A DNA stretch of 64,000 nt from Eretmocerus hayati (GCA_029851415.1 CM056744.1:70364172-70428171), one strand, 5' to 3'. Counted from the first letter of the stretch, positions 10,915-23,002 are shown. The notes: a model not told the origin generated them from the letters alone. Numbers and translations: made by a program.

Positions 10915-11591
10915 AGGGTGTGCGTTACATCTCAACTCTCGATTTTCCACGATACCATCGTGGATTTACTATCTTTGATATAAAAAAAAGGCAAAAACTT
11001 TCGCCGCTCTCTGTATATGACGTATCCTGTTTTGCCACTCGAACATTATTTCAATCAACATTGAGAAGCCTATTCTGAGAAGTTTGCCCTACCAACCCTT
11101 CGTGTCTCTGAGATTGCTGTGATTTTTTATAGCTTCTTTTAAAGCTGAAAAATTATTGAAATACCTGATTTCCACGTGAAATACCACGAAAAACACGATG
11201 AAATTGTCAGTTTTGATTTCCAAAGTGACCCCGGTGAGACATCAGTGATTTTTTGGAAGAACCGCTAATATCAAGCCGGGGTCACTCTGAAACTCCAAAC
11301 TGACAGTTCCATCGTGTTTCTCGTGGAATTTTACGCGAAAATGATGTATTATGATAATTTTTCAGCTCTGAAAGGAGCCACGAAGAATCACAGCGATCTC
11401 AGAGACAAGTGGGTTGGGAGGGCAAAGTTCTCAGCATAGGCTCTTCAATGTCAAGAAGGATATCCGAGCGCCAAAACAGGATACGTCTCACACGGCACGG
11501 CAAAAATTTTTCCTTATTTTTTCATATTAAAGATCGAAAATCCACGATGGTATCGTGGAAAAATCGAAAGGTGGGGAATAACGCACACCCT
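10915..11591. repeat. Internal palindrome within left arm
   Basis: AGGGTGTGCGTTA at 10915 pairs with TAACGCACACCCT ending at 11591 (one C/A mismatch region). CCACGATACCATCGTGG-type sequence occurs near both ends. The two halves mirror each other through to the centre near 11250, where GTGACCCCGG and CCGGGGTCAC face each other. The right arm carries most of it again, in reverse, from about 15985 to 16557. Confidence 0.7.
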
Positions 11592-11676
11592 AACGAATAG
11601 TCTTAGTAAATCACCAAAGTCTCCGACCCAGTCCGTCTTGCGTCAGTTTCACGAGAAGCATCTCAAAGATAAAAAA

Positions 11677-12545
11677 ATCTATCAATTTATATTCTTCAAA
11701 AAAATTTTACTCTCTTTTAGCTTGTCTCAGTTGACGTTGAAAATTCAAAAAAAATTTCCATTAATTAATCACTTGTATTTTCGACGAGAATGATCTGATC
11801 GAAAAATCTTGAATGGGATGCTATATATCCTCCCAAAGACTTCAACATCCATCTCTTGTAAAATTTCCATGCGACCTTTTTCATCGGAGCTACGAGCGCC
11901 GGAAAGAAACTCATTATTACATCGATTCTTACGGAGATACCGAGGCATGCACCACTTTCATCTGTTCAGCCTCTATTCCCAATCCAGAATACATTCCAAA
12001 AATAATCGTAATGCGTGTTTCTGAGGTAAAATTCTCTGGTCTTTTAGAATATACTGTCAAATTTCCTCTCAGACATGACCTGTGATAGCTTTCAATTTTT
12101 TACTCGAAAAACAGGACCAAATGAGAGTGTACTTCCCTAGATCACGTCAGAGACAAAATCTGATAGCATGTTCTGAAAGATCAGAGGAGTTTACATCGGA
12201 ATCATGCATTACGATAATTTTTGGAATGTATTCTGGATTGGAAATAGAGGCTGAACAGATGGAAGTGGTGCATGCCTGGGTATCTCCGTAAGGATCGATT
12301 CAGTAATGAGTTTTTTTCCAGCGCTCGTGGCTCCGATGGAAAGGGTCGCACAAAAATTTCACAGGAGACCAAACTTGAAGATTTTTGAATGACCTACAGC
12401 ATCCCGTTCGAGAATTTACGATCAAATTATTCCCATTAAGAATACAAGTGATTGATTAATGGATAATTTATTTAAACTTTCAATGTCGACTGAGATAAGC
12501 TAAAAAATGAGTAAAAATGTTTGAAGTATATGAAGAAATCTACCT
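11677..12545. repeat. Foldback in the loop, arms about 420 bp
   Basis: 11677-12080 matches the reverse complement of 12110-12545 with moderate divergence. Shared landmarks include TTAGCTTRTCTCAGTYGAC, TCACTTGTATT, GGGATGCTRTA, GGCATGCACCACTT and CCAATCCAGAATACATTCC. The open frames at 11809-12085 and 12082-12291 are mirror images of each other and not genes. Confidence 0.75.
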
Positions 12546-12997
12546 AACCTTTAACTTTTGGACCATCCGAGAAAAAAAAATTTTCCCTCCTTGTCGCTTT
12601 TGAAACCAATTCCATAGTGTTTTGGTACCTTTAAAATGTGAAAAAAAATTTGTGCCCACCATTCTTGAGAGATGCTAATCCCCTGAAAACAGTGAGGTGG
12701 AATTGGTCTATTACGCTTTCGTCACTATTAGACGTTTTTCACATGGATGGATCGTGAATAGTGCAGTATGACGGTTGATAAAGATGTTGTTGCATCCGTT
12801 TAATCGAATTCCATTCCCAGAATTGATCCTCTTTCCGTTATACTCATCAAGATTCACTTTTCTTGCGTCCACAGAGTTGTCGGAGGCGTATGCAATTTTT
12901 GCTTTCTCAAAGCTTTCCCACTTGAATTATGATAAGCTTGAAGTGTGAAAATGATGTGAGAATTACATAAAAAGTCGACAGCTATAATTCAGACCTC
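12546..12997. other. Loop sequence, nothing recognised
   Basis: No coding signal, repeat or RNA feature seen between the loop hairpin and the satellite-like block. Confidence 0.5.
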
Positions 12998-15318
12998 CCA
13001 CACAGCATGAGAATCTTTCAGAAATCTTCCTGCAAGCTTTCAGGAAAACCCGGGAATCTTTCAGAAAGATTTCACTGAAAGCTTCCCTCAATAAAGATAT
13101 GTCCCACTTCAGACACCTTTCTGCAAGATTTCATGAAATATTGCCGGGAATATTTCGGGAAGCTTTCAGAAACATTTCATTGAAATATTTCAGTGAAATG
13201 TTCCTGCAAGATTTCATGAAATCTCCCAAAAATATATGCGTTAATGTTCTGTCTGTGGAATCCATATTTTGCTTGATAAGTTTCTTGATCATTCTAATGC
13301 ATGACTTCATCATTCTTACTCGTACTTCAACTCCATTGTGACGTTGAATCCAAAGCTTCACGTTAGATTCATCCAGGTTCTATAAACTCTTCGATGTACG
13401 CGACACCTAACCAATAAGCCGCCCTCCTGTCTTATATACTAGCCAGCGTCTATTGTGAGCGCTTGCGAGAAAGTCTTTACGTATCTTCAAATAATCCTCA
13501 CGTATCATTTACAGACCATTATGCATAGCTGGTCCTGGGTATGTTATCACACATGACAGATCATTTGATACTACCACCAAATTTCCTGATAGGTAGTTTC
13601 CCAAAAACCATATAATTCCTGAGAACGAAATTTGAGAACTAAAGTGTGTTACGCGACATCTATCGGGAATAGAATCTTCCAATGAAATATTCCTACAATC
13701 TTTCACTGCAATGTTTCTGGAAGATTCTTACAACCTTTCACTGCAATGTTGCTGAAAGATTCCCAGAATGTTCCACCGCAATATTTATGTGTCATATCCC
13801 ACAGATTCAAGTCGTTAAGAATTACTCCTCGCAATACTTTAACAGTATAATATGTTCTTACCTCGGTTGTAACGGTTTTCGGTATTAATATGCAGTACCC
13901 CGACACATAGTTTTACCCTGAAAGATTTTAGGGAGCTTGCGAGAATCTATCAACAATATCTCAGTGCAAGATTCCTGGGAGAGTACCTGTGGAATGTTCC
14001 CAAGAAATATGTAGGGAATCAGTCAGAGAGCTTCCACAAACCTATTATTATGATGGCTGTATTTATATGCGACGACTCGTGATTAGCCTAAATCTAAAAG
14101 AGATTCGAACAAGTTAGGAAATCAATGAGCCTATATCACAGCGAAGGCTTGTAAATCTTCCAGAAATATTTCAGTGAATTGTTCCAAGAAATCTTCCAGA
14201 GAGCTTTCGTGAATCTTTTAGAAAAATTTCAGTGCAAGGTTTCCGAAAGATTGCGTGTAAGATTCTTTGAAATATTTACGGGAGCTTCCGGAAAGCTTCC
14301 TCTGAAAAAATGCCACGGAACATTTTGAAATATCACCTGCAATATCCCTGCAAGATTCCTGGGAGATTGCAAAGAAATATTTCATTGATCTCAATATCGT
14401 ACAAAAATTTCGCGGAAACTCTTCCTAAGAATATTGCATTGAAATCTTCCAGAAAGCTTTCGTAAAGATTTCAACAATATTTCAGAGCAACGTTTCTGAA
14501 AGATTACCGGTGAAATAATTGCTAGAAATATTTTCGGAACCTTTTAGAAGGTATTCAGAAATTTTTCAATTTCATTAGGTGCAATTGAGTGGCAGAGAGG
14601 TTACTTATAGAGGAATTCCTTGAAATGTTCCCGAAATCTATTGATTTAATGAAAACCAGAATCAAATTGATTTTCCCAGCTCAATCCAAAGTGGTACGTT
14701 GCATATCGTGAGTTAGAAGGATAACTCACAGCCACAAAGTGCTCCATCTAGAGTATCAGAACGCGGTGAGTTTTGAAAATCCATCATAGAATTTTTGAAG
14801 ATTTCCCAGCCTAAAAGAACTGCAAGCACGATGTTATTTGAAACTGGTCTCAAAATGTAGCCCTCCGTAGAAGCTAGCAAACCCTCCAGAAAATTTTGGG
14901 GCCTCGTCATGATATAATATTATACTCAATATCGGTGAAACATTTCCAGGAGATTCTCCCCATAGCAGTGAAACTTCACAAGAGGCTTTCGTAACTCTTT
15001 CAAAACTTCTCCCCAAAATATTGCACTTACATCTTTCAGAAAGCTTTCGATAATCTTTCAGAAATATTTCAGTGAATTGTTTCAAGGAATCTTTCAAAAA
15101 GCTTTCGTGAATCTTTCAGAAATATTTCAGTGCAAGGTTACTGAAAGATTGAGCGTAAGATTCTTTGAAATATTTACGGGAGCTTCCGGGAAGCTTTCTC
15201 TGAAATATTGCCACGGAACATTTTGAAATATCTCCTGCAATATCCCCGCAAGCTTCCCGGGAGATTGCAATGGAATATTTCCCTGAATCGTTCTTTGAAA
15301 TATTTCCATGCTGTGTGG
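12998..15318. repeat. Satellite-like block with 12-bp terminal inverted repeats
   Basis: CCACACAGCATG (12998-13009) is exactly inverted as CATGCTGTGTGG (15307-15318). Between them, diverged short motifs of the type CTTTCAGAAATATTTCAGTG and GGGAAGCTTTC recur in blocks (13015-13230, 13675-13780, 13915-14050, 14150-14540, 14935-15300). A segment of about 220 bp near 14157-14390 is directly repeated at about 15057-15290. The block may be a non-autonomous transposon built of minisatellite units. Confidence 0.65.
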
Positions 15319-15984
15319 ACTGTTACGTGAATCATTACCGACCAAAAAAATCAGCTTTCAGGGGCTGAACAAGTTTCCCGAGCTCCTCCCTCGAATAACA
15401 ACCGTTATAGCCACCTCATCTGCAGTGCATAGTAATTCATCATACGTCAAAGTATGGGCAATAGGATTTGGGAGCGACATCTGCTCATTGTTTGAGTAAC
15501 AGAGATTTATGTCCTTTTTTGAAGTGATGGGCGCGACCAATTTCGCAAGTTCAACGTCACAGATCTTCGACCAGAATAATGTGTCGCTGCCAAATGAAGA
15601 AGCATTTTGATCGTCTATTCTTACTCTTCAATTCCCCATCACCTGATTCATCCTAGCTCGAATGTTATTTTTTTTTGATTTACGAAACAGTGGAGGAAGT
15701 GAGTATTTTCCAAAAAGTGAGTTACACTTTTCATGGAAGCCCTGTGTTGACCACAGACCTGAGTCGCTATTAGGACAAATGCCTTATGATTATATCAGGT
15801 TTGAAGAGTCAGCTGGAATTTTTTCAAATTTTTTGGGACAGTGTTATTCCCTCCAGAGGCCGAACAGTTCCGAAAGACGCGCCAGTTACACTGAAAAAGT
15901 ACGTTTATCGGCGATTCTTCAATTTATATCAAGAGCACTACGCACGTGTCATGAAAAATCGATAGAGTACCATCCTGCCCTGTA
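15319..15984. other. Loop sequence, nothing recognised
   Basis: A 126-codon plus-strand frame (15662-16042) runs into the right arm and shows no domain. No other feature seen. Confidence 0.5.
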
Positions 15985-16583
15985 CCACGTATCCTGTTTT
16001 GCTGCTCGGATATCCTTCTTAACATTGAAAAGCCTATGCTGAAAACTTTGCCCTCCTAACCCACTTGTCTCTGAGATCGCTGTGATTCTTCGTGGCTCCT
16101 TTCAGAGCTGGAAAATTATCATAATACATCATTTTCGCGTAAAATTCCACGAGAAACACGATGGAACTGTCAGTTTGGAGTTTCAGAGTGACCCCGGCTT
16201 GATATTAGCGGTTCTTCCAAAAAATCACTGATGTCTCACCGGGGTCACTTTGGAAATCAAAACTGACAATTTCATCGTGTTTTTCGTGGTATTTCACGTG
16301 GAAATCAGGTATTTCAATAATTTTTCAGCTTTAAAAGAAGCTATAAAAAATCACAGCAATCTCAGAGACACGAAGGGTTGGTAGGGCAAACTTCTCAGAA
16401 TAGGCTTCTCAATGTTGATTGAAATAATGTTCGAGTGGCAAAACAGGATACGTCGTATACAGAGAGCGGCGAAAGTTTTTGCCTTTTTTTATATCAAAGA
16501 TAGTAAATCCACGATGGTATCGTGGAAAATCGAGAGTTGAGATGTAACGCACACCCTACTCTTCATTATCTTTTAGGGGGGCT

Positions 16584-17491
16584 GTAAGTGTACCCAACTT
16601 GCCCCCATATGTCGATCTCAAGAATGGGCACAAGTTAACCTTAGTTCAAATTCTTTTCACATTCGTTATGTCGAAATATGACGAAATAAGTAGTCTAGAT
16701 CGACCCCGAATCATTTCTGTGTTTCCCAGAAAAGTTAAAGTGATTTTTCCATTTTTCGTATTTCTAAAGGAAATTGCGTTCAGTGCCATCAGTCTCAACG
16801 TACCTCAGCGCATTAGATTCCTCTTTCGAAAACCTTCAATAATTCTCCTCTCGAAAATGCAAAACTCGGATTTGGGGAGGATTCATGAGGAAAATACCGA
16901 AATGATTTGTAGAACAAGAAAGCCGAAATTGGAGGTATCCAACATGCCCTCGTATGGTGATCACAAGAGGGCACGCTGTAAGACTCTTTTTATCACGCAG
17001 AACGTATTTGTCACGTCAAAATAGGAAGAAAATATATTTTTGGTCAAGCACAAGTAAAGCCCCAAATGTACTCGCACGCCGATGAGAACAATTTCATGCA
17101 CTTTATCGACGACTTACATCGTTTTTGGGGACAAAATTAAGACAGCTCGTCTCTAATTGATTGAAACCAGACGTACTTTAGCTCAATTTTAAGGTCTCAA
17201 AATAAGCTTCATAATGAGCCAAAGTACATTAAAAAATGTTGAGGTAGACCAGAGCTGTTGAGGAAATTGCTAATGGGGGCACGTTGGGTACACCCTTTTG
17301 TTAACTCGCAAAAAAACATTTCTTGGCAAAATTGTGATGGCTCAGCTCGAGTCGGTCGAGATTGAACCTACCTTAGCTCGTTTTGAAGGCCTTGGAACAA
17401 GCTTCAAAGTAAGCTAAGGGACGTTGAAAAATATTCGAGTGGACAAAAACTATGGGCAAAACGGGTTAGGGGGGATATTAGGTACACTTAC
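16584..17491. mobile_element. Nested element with GTAAGTGTACC ends, right-arm copy
   Basis: Mirror copy of the element at 9981-10888, in the opposite orientation within the right foldback arm. It includes the same two internal hairpins (about 17165-17225 and 17355-17415). Confidence 0.55.
16599..17024 (+). CDS. Hypothetical 141-aa ORF in nested element (right arm)
   Basis: Translation is identical to the ORF at 10448-10873. No recognised domain, and its existence in both arms follows from the inverted duplication. Probably non-coding. Confidence 0.2.
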   Translation: MPPYVDLKNGHKLTLVQILFTFVMSKYDEISSLDRPRIISVFPRKVKVIFPFFVFLKEIAFSAISLNVPQRIRFLFRKPSIILLSKMQNSDLGRIHEENTEMICRTRKPKLEVSNMPSYGDHKRARCKTLFITQNVFVTSK

Positions 17492-17802
17492 CTTATATAT
17501 ACGTGGCCGTAAAAGCAACAAGAGAGGAAGGAGAAGGCTCAATCGGCCGAAAGTTGGTTTTCTCCTCCCAACAAAAGAAAACCGAAAGCTATATGAATGA
17601 TTTCCCCCTTCCACCTGTTCCATTAATTTTGGAGTATTTTTTTCTCTGGATCATTCATAGAATTAAATATAAAGTACGAAAATAGCAGTACTTCAAGTCA
17701 AGCGAGTTAGCGAATATTATAACAGTTATTTTATTACACTCTGAACCTTATCCAGGACAGACCGAAATCCTGATATACCTGTTCTGTATCCCCCACTGAC
17801 AC

Positions 17803-17886
17803 ATCCTCGATGGCGCAGTCGGCTAAGTGTCGTGGCTAGTGAGTTGCTGTAAGGTGAAGGGCCCAGGTTCAAATCCCCGTAAGTGC
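17803..17886 (+). ncRNA. tRNA-like / SINE-like pol III promoter, right arm
   Basis: Box A TGGCGCAGTCGG at 17811-17822 and box B GGTTCAAATCC at 17866-17876. Same sequence as the left-arm copy, here on the plus strand. Stem pairing expected of a true tRNA is poor. Confidence 0.6.
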
Positions 17887-18012
17887 AAATTTTTAATGAT
17901 TTAATTACGTTTTTTCTTAATTTAGTTGCGACACTTAACCACCTAGGTCATGAAAAATTAGCCTAGAAAGCTTGGAGAGGAATTTATTTTTAATAAATAA
18001 ATTCTAAAATAT

Positions 18013-18139
18013 CAGCTGAGATCACAGCTGAGAATTCAGCTGAGAATTTGGCATGAGAAATCAGCTGTGATCTCAGCTGAGATCTCAGCTGTGAATTCAC
18101 CTGTGATCTCAGCTGATTTCTCAGCTGAGATATCAGCTG
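18013..18139 (+). repeat. CAGCTG array with 12-bp period, right tip
   Basis: Reverse complement of the array at 9333-9459, including the degraded GGCATGAG unit. The two tips differ by at least one base near the end, so they are not absolutely identical. Confidence 0.85.
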
Positions 18140-19005
18140 CTTTTTTTCGGCAGGGTTGTTTTTCAACGATTTCTCATTTTGGAATTTCCGCAGCTGACAA
18201 ATTCGGTGCCGCAGGATCACTAAACTTTATTTCCATGCGAGCGTGCACAGCTGTGCACAGCCATGCACTAGACTAGTAGTCAGTCGGCTGCGGTGTTGTT
18301 GTGTACCCTTATGTTATCTGATACTTAATAACAACATATGGCACAAATGAAATCATAATAATTTATGAGAATTGTGAAAGTGAGTCTCAGACACGTCCCT
18401 CAGTTGCTAGACCGATACCCAAAGGCAACACCGACTTCTCCATGTGTTTTTCCTTTCATCAGATGAGTATTTACCAAGTTCAAATAAGGATGATCTGAAT
18501 GAAATAGAAGAACTCTGTTCTTGGTGAAGAGATTCCACTTCATTTTCAGGTTTCTGGTGTATGGTAATACAATAGAAATGATGAAGCCATAGAGGTCTTG
18601 ATACCACTGACCTTAATCGATACTGAAAAACATGTAACTGGCAGACTATAGTTGGATGATTTCACCACTCAATATCCATATCTTTCCATTCAGTCCCAAA
18701 ACCCAGTGGATCATTCGAATCCCCAAGTACAGCAAGGGTGAATGAGGAGTTTATGTGGACAAATTGGATATTTAGACAGGTACTTCTCATTCCATAGTCT
18801 TCAATATTTCAACGTCATGGTGCATGTTGTACAAAAATTATAAGTTGTTTAGTTGAGAAGAAATCCTTATCCGCTTCTAAGAGATTATCTTATGTTGACT
18901 CAAGATGGAACGTTCTTTATAAACTCAACCGTAGAATTTCAGGTATTCCAGCTGTAGTCAGATTCATAACTGGAATATAAACATTCTATAAATTCTGCCA
19001 CTACA

Positions 19006-19559
19006 CTAGTCTGTGCTGACTTTGGAATTTGGTGTCGATTCCTTGGCACGTTTGTTGCCATTATCACTTTGTAAACAGTGTTCATCATCACAGACCAAAC
19101 AATCTGAAGCATAGCAGAGGAATATGGTTGTTTTGGGAGACTCAAGAGTGAGTTTCTGACAATGTGAGTAGAGACTGCAAAGGAACATAAATAATTGAGA
19201 GGGACATTTTTTTTTATTGCAGATTACATCAGCACTGAGCAAGCCTTTGAGTGATGGATTTAGTTGAATGAACACTTCTCTTCCTATTAAATGATATGCA
19301 AACTCTTTGGTCATATTTTACCATCTGCAGTATTGGAGTCAGTGACAGTATCAGTGATATCGGAGTGGACTTGGTTTATTCTGTCACAAGATTGGTGTGA
19401 TCTATACTGAAATATAATACCATTGTGTATTTTGAGAGAACCATCACTTCTCATGATCTGTATGAGGAATAAAGAGTCATCTCTATCGAGAGAAGATTTT
19501 TCTGTGCCGGTACAATCTGCAACAAGAACATGTCTCATTTCATCCTTCATGTTATTCAC
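19006..19559 (-). pseudogene. Possible degraded coding sequence in palindrome centre
   Basis: Two minus-strand frames follow each other: 19311-19559 (contains VADCTGTEKSSLDRDDSLF) and 19006-19314 (contains FLCYASDCLVCDDEHC). They overlap by a few bases in different frames, as a frameshifted ORF would. A cysteine/histidine-rich end suggests possible metal binding, but I recognise no family. Confidence 0.25.
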
Positions 19560-19689
19560 CAGTCGTCAGTGTACCCAAACAATTCATTCTTCTGCTAAGC
19601 TTCAGATTGGTTGATTAATAGTGTTGGACACAATGTACAAAAGGCGAATGGCAACAACCGTACCAATCGACTTACACCAATTCGCAAAG

Positions 19690-20010
19690 TCAGTACAGAT
19701 TGGTGTAGTGACAAAATATATAGAATCTTTTTATTCCAGTCATGAATCTGACTACACCTGAAATTCCTGAAATTTTATGGTTGACTTTATAAATAATGTT
19801 CCATCTTGTGTCAACGTAAGATAATCTCATAGAAGTAGATAAGGATTTTTTCTTAATTGAACATTTTACAGTTACATGTGTGAAATATGCACCATGATGT
19901 TGAAACACAGAGAACAATGAAGTGAAAAATACCTGTCTGAGTATATCCAATTCGTCCACATGAACTTGCACCGTTCCCCCTTGCTGTACTTGGGGATTCG
20001 AATGCTTCAC
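19690..20010 (-). pseudogene. Hypothetical 106-aa ORF in right arm of palindrome
   Basis: Minus-strand frame with coding-like composition (contains VHVDELDILRQVFFTS). The left arm counterpart (about 18720-18980) has stops in the same frame, so at most one arm could be functional. A TATATATAG sequence near 20450 lies upstream on the same strand and could be a TATA box. Confidence 0.25.
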
Positions 20011-20488
20011 TGGGTTTTGGGACTGAATGGAAACATATGCACATGAAGCACCACATGAGGTGGTGACAACATCATATTATGGTCTGCCAATTACATGTTT
20101 TTGAGTATTGATGAAGGTCAGTGGTATCAAGCCCTGTACGACTTCATCATATCCACTGTATTCTCATATACCAGAAACCTGAAAATGAAGTGGGATCTCT
20201 TCACCAAGAACAGAGTTCTTTTATTTCATTTAGATCATCCTTATTTGAACTTGGTAAATACTCATCTGATGAGAGGAAAAACACATGGAGAACTCGGTGT
20301 TGCCTTTGGTTATCGGTCTAGCAACTACTTATCCCAGGGAAGTGTTTGAGCCTCATATTTTCTCATAATTTCATTTTATTTGCGACATATTGTGGAGTTT
20401 GGAGTTTTGAACGGCACACGGACACAACACTGCAGACTTACAGCCGCTATATATAGTACTAAACTGTCTAGGGACCCTAACTAGATGA

Positions 20489-20712
20489 CGAACAAACCCG
20501 GCTGGATTGCTGACAGTCGGCTCGGCGGCAGACAGCAATCACGTGACATCGATTTGAACGGGCGTCCGAATCATTCCCAATTTCAATCGACTCTCAAAAA
20601 AAATTCATAGCGTTTAAAAATATTCTGTTTTCACAGAAGTTATTCTTTTTATATCGACTATCGACTACATAAGCTAGAACATTTTAATCTGACACATGCG
20701 TGTTCCCTATTC
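20489..20712 (-). repeat. Outer inverted repeat, right arm
   Basis: Reverse complement of 8990-9209; see that entry. The core is 20489-20567. Confidence 0.7.
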
Positions 20713-21057
20713 TATACATGACAATACGCACTTGAACATATAATAACCCAAATTACAATATAAATATATTTCCGACTATCGTCATCTAGATATATGACAA
20801 AAAGCAAAGAAACAGTAGAACAGTAATCATTCAATTATGAACATTCCATGAATTATAATAATTAAGTACCCAGCCAAAATTTGTCCGTCCACATGCCGCA
20901 CATCGGGTCGCCTTTTCGGAAGGGGTGAAGTGTAATGGGTGGGTGGATGGTTGGGTAGGGTGGTGTGTGGATGAGTCGATGGATGGATGGATTGCTATGA
21001 GGTATGAGGCACAAATTATGGAGAATGAGGTATAAACACCTATGGAGAACGAGTCAT

Positions 21058-21335
21058 GAGTTATGAGGAACCGAGTTATGAGAAACTCGAATTATGAGGA
21101 ACTCGAGTTATGGGGAACTCGAGTCATGAGGAGCTCCAGTTATGAGGAACTCGAGTCGTGAGGAACTCGAGTTATGAAGAACTCGAGTTATGAGGAACTC
21201 GAGTCATGAGGAACTCGAGTCATGAGGAACTCGAGTTATGAGGAATTCGAATTATGAGGAACTCGAGTTATGAGGAACTCGAATTATGGCGAACTCGAGT
21301 TATGAGGAACTCGATGAGGAACCCGAGTTATGAGG
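21058..21335 (+). repeat. 16-bp minisatellite (GAGTTATGAGGAACTC)
   Basis: About 16-17 copies of a 16-bp unit in which GAGTT...AACTC is itself palindromic, with substitutions such as GTCATGAGG. Copies degrade at both ends. Confidence 0.85.
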
Positions 21336-22789
21336 AAGGAGTTTTGCGGAGTCTGTGATGAGGAATGATTTATCAAAATGAGGCATGGTCATGGGAATAG
21401 AAATGCTGGAATTAAGTCTTATTACGTGTACCTAGGCCTCATCCGGTGTAGTTTGCTCTAGTTTGGTCCGGTTGGGTTTTATTCGGTGATTGGGTCGCCG
21501 TATGGGTCATGGGCAGGTTGGTGAATCCGTGGGTGATGGGTCGATGAGTGGGTCTGTGATCGGGTGGTCGTATGGGTCATGGGTAGGTGGAACAGTGGCC
21601 GTGTGGGACACGGGTTGGTGAATTGGTTGTGTTATGAGGAATTGAGTCGTAAGGAATTGAGTTATAAGGAGTTACGTGAAAGATTGTACGATTCATTCAC
21701 TGGTTACGTCGTGTGTTATTTTGGATACTCTGTTAGGCATTCCAATGTAATTGCATCATCGAATTTTTTTTTCCAATAATTAAGCGCCAGTCTAAATTTT
21801 GTTTGTCCGGATCCCTCGTATCTGGTTTCCTATGTGGAAGGACTGAAATATCATGGGTGGGTGGATGAGTGGGTAGATGGGTGGGTGGGTCCGTGGTCGG
21901 GTGGCCGCATGGGTCATGGGTAGGTTGGTGAGTGATGGGTTATGGATTATAGCAATGGTACAGAGAAGTAGCGTGGAGGCACAAAACTAACGTAAATTTT
22001 TTGCGAAACTCATATCGATTTGAGCTAACCAGGGGTGCACGAGATGTAGGTCTCTGGTTTCGGTGAACAGTCTCATCCAACCCCCAAAGACGATATCTGA
22101 AGGTGTACAGTTGGATGCTCAAGGGCTTTAGAGTTACAGACTTTGGTATTGCTCACGAGGGGTCATGCTAAGAAAACATAGTGGAAATAGGTCATTCGTT
22201 GATGACATGTTTCGAGCTCTACAATATAAATATTCCCAAAGTCAAATATCTTTAAATGCCAGATTCTATTGGCTTCTGATGGTTCGTGCGTCCTTTATTG
22301 ATTGATATTACATGCAATGTGTGCGCATTCATTGCTTTTGTAAAGTGTAGCTGTTTTATACAGGGGGCTGACTGATTTCTGGCAACGCTGGTGATGAAAT
22401 GAGACGAAAGAATAGGATGTTGACATACTCGAAATTCTCATTTGGTAACTTCAAGAAGTAAGCACCCAGTTATTGCTTGCAACGCTTTGCAACAATTTCA
22501 TTAGGTTTACTATCAGAATATTTTACTTTAATGAATGTCAAAGAGAGATTACTACATAAAATCACCAAACCACAACACTTATATTCAGAACAAAATTAAT
22601 TCAAAACTTGCAAAGTTATACTAGGCAGTCTAGATTTAATTTGTTCGATCCGGTATAACAAGTGGTTGTATAAGGGTGGTGGGTAGGGGGTGCATGGATG
22701 AATGAATGGGTGGATTAATGAGTGGATGGATGGTTGGGGATGATAATGGGGTCGGGGATGGGAGTGGGAAGTACCGGGCTGAAATGGTA

Positions 22790-23000
22790 TAGTCTGGTCT
22801 AGTTTGGTCCAGATTTGCGTTATTGAGTCAAATTCGGTCTAACCTATTCTCATGCGGTCTATTCCTTTCTGATTAGGTGAGGTTTAGTCTAATTCGGTCG
22901 ACTTCGGTCTAAGTGAGTCTAGTTCGGTCTAGCTCGATCTGGTTCGGGGTAATTAGGTCTCGTTCGGTCTAGTTCTGTTAAATTAGGTGTAGTTCGAATC
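22790..23000 (+). repeat. GGTCTA-type degenerate array, part 1
   Basis: Irregular repetition of GGTCTAGTTC / GGTCTAATTC (10-11 bp). It resumes at 23365 after an intervening hairpin element. Confidence 0.7.
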
Positions 23001-23002
23001 AA

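Larger units (their letters stand above)
9317..18155. mobile_element. 8.8-kb foldback element with about 2.2-kb inverted arms
   Basis: Left arm 9317 to about 11500 and right arm about 15985-18155 are near-identical reverse complements; the 141-codon and 60-codon frames in each arm have identical translations. Termini read CCCTGCCGAAAAAAAGCAGC and its reverse complement. The 4.5-kb loop contains another hairpin (11677-12545) and a satellite-like block (12998-15318). Long arms with short tandem repeats near the tips resemble Foldback/Galileo-type elements of the P superfamily, but no transposase is present. Flanks (ATAACATT / TTGTTTTT) show no obvious target duplication. The near identity of the arms implies recent origin or gene conversion. 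Confidence 0.75.
18366..20364. repeat. 2-kb palindrome, arms about 750 bp
   Basis: 18366 to about 19140 matches the reverse complement of about 19575-20364. Shared stretches include AAAGGCAACACCGA, CCATGTGTTTTTCC, CATTCGAATCCCCAAGTAC and GAGATTATCTTA. Divergence is higher than in the 9.3-18.2 kb foldback, so this is older. A central 430 bp (19145-19570) is unique. The right arm preserves a minus-strand open frame that is broken by stops in the left arm. Confidence 0.75.

Noticed and set aside
17803..17886. A functional tRNA gene
   Set aside because: Boxes A and B match but acceptor and T stems do not pair; treated as tRNA-derived only.
9317..18155. TTAA or 8-9 bp target duplication for the 8.8-kb foldback
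   Set aside because: Flanking sequences ATAACATT and TTGTTTTT do not match at any expected length, so superfamily assignment is left open.
21058..21335. CRISPR array
   Set aside because: Short 16-bp units repeat head to tail with no unique spacers; a minisatellite in a eukaryotic context.
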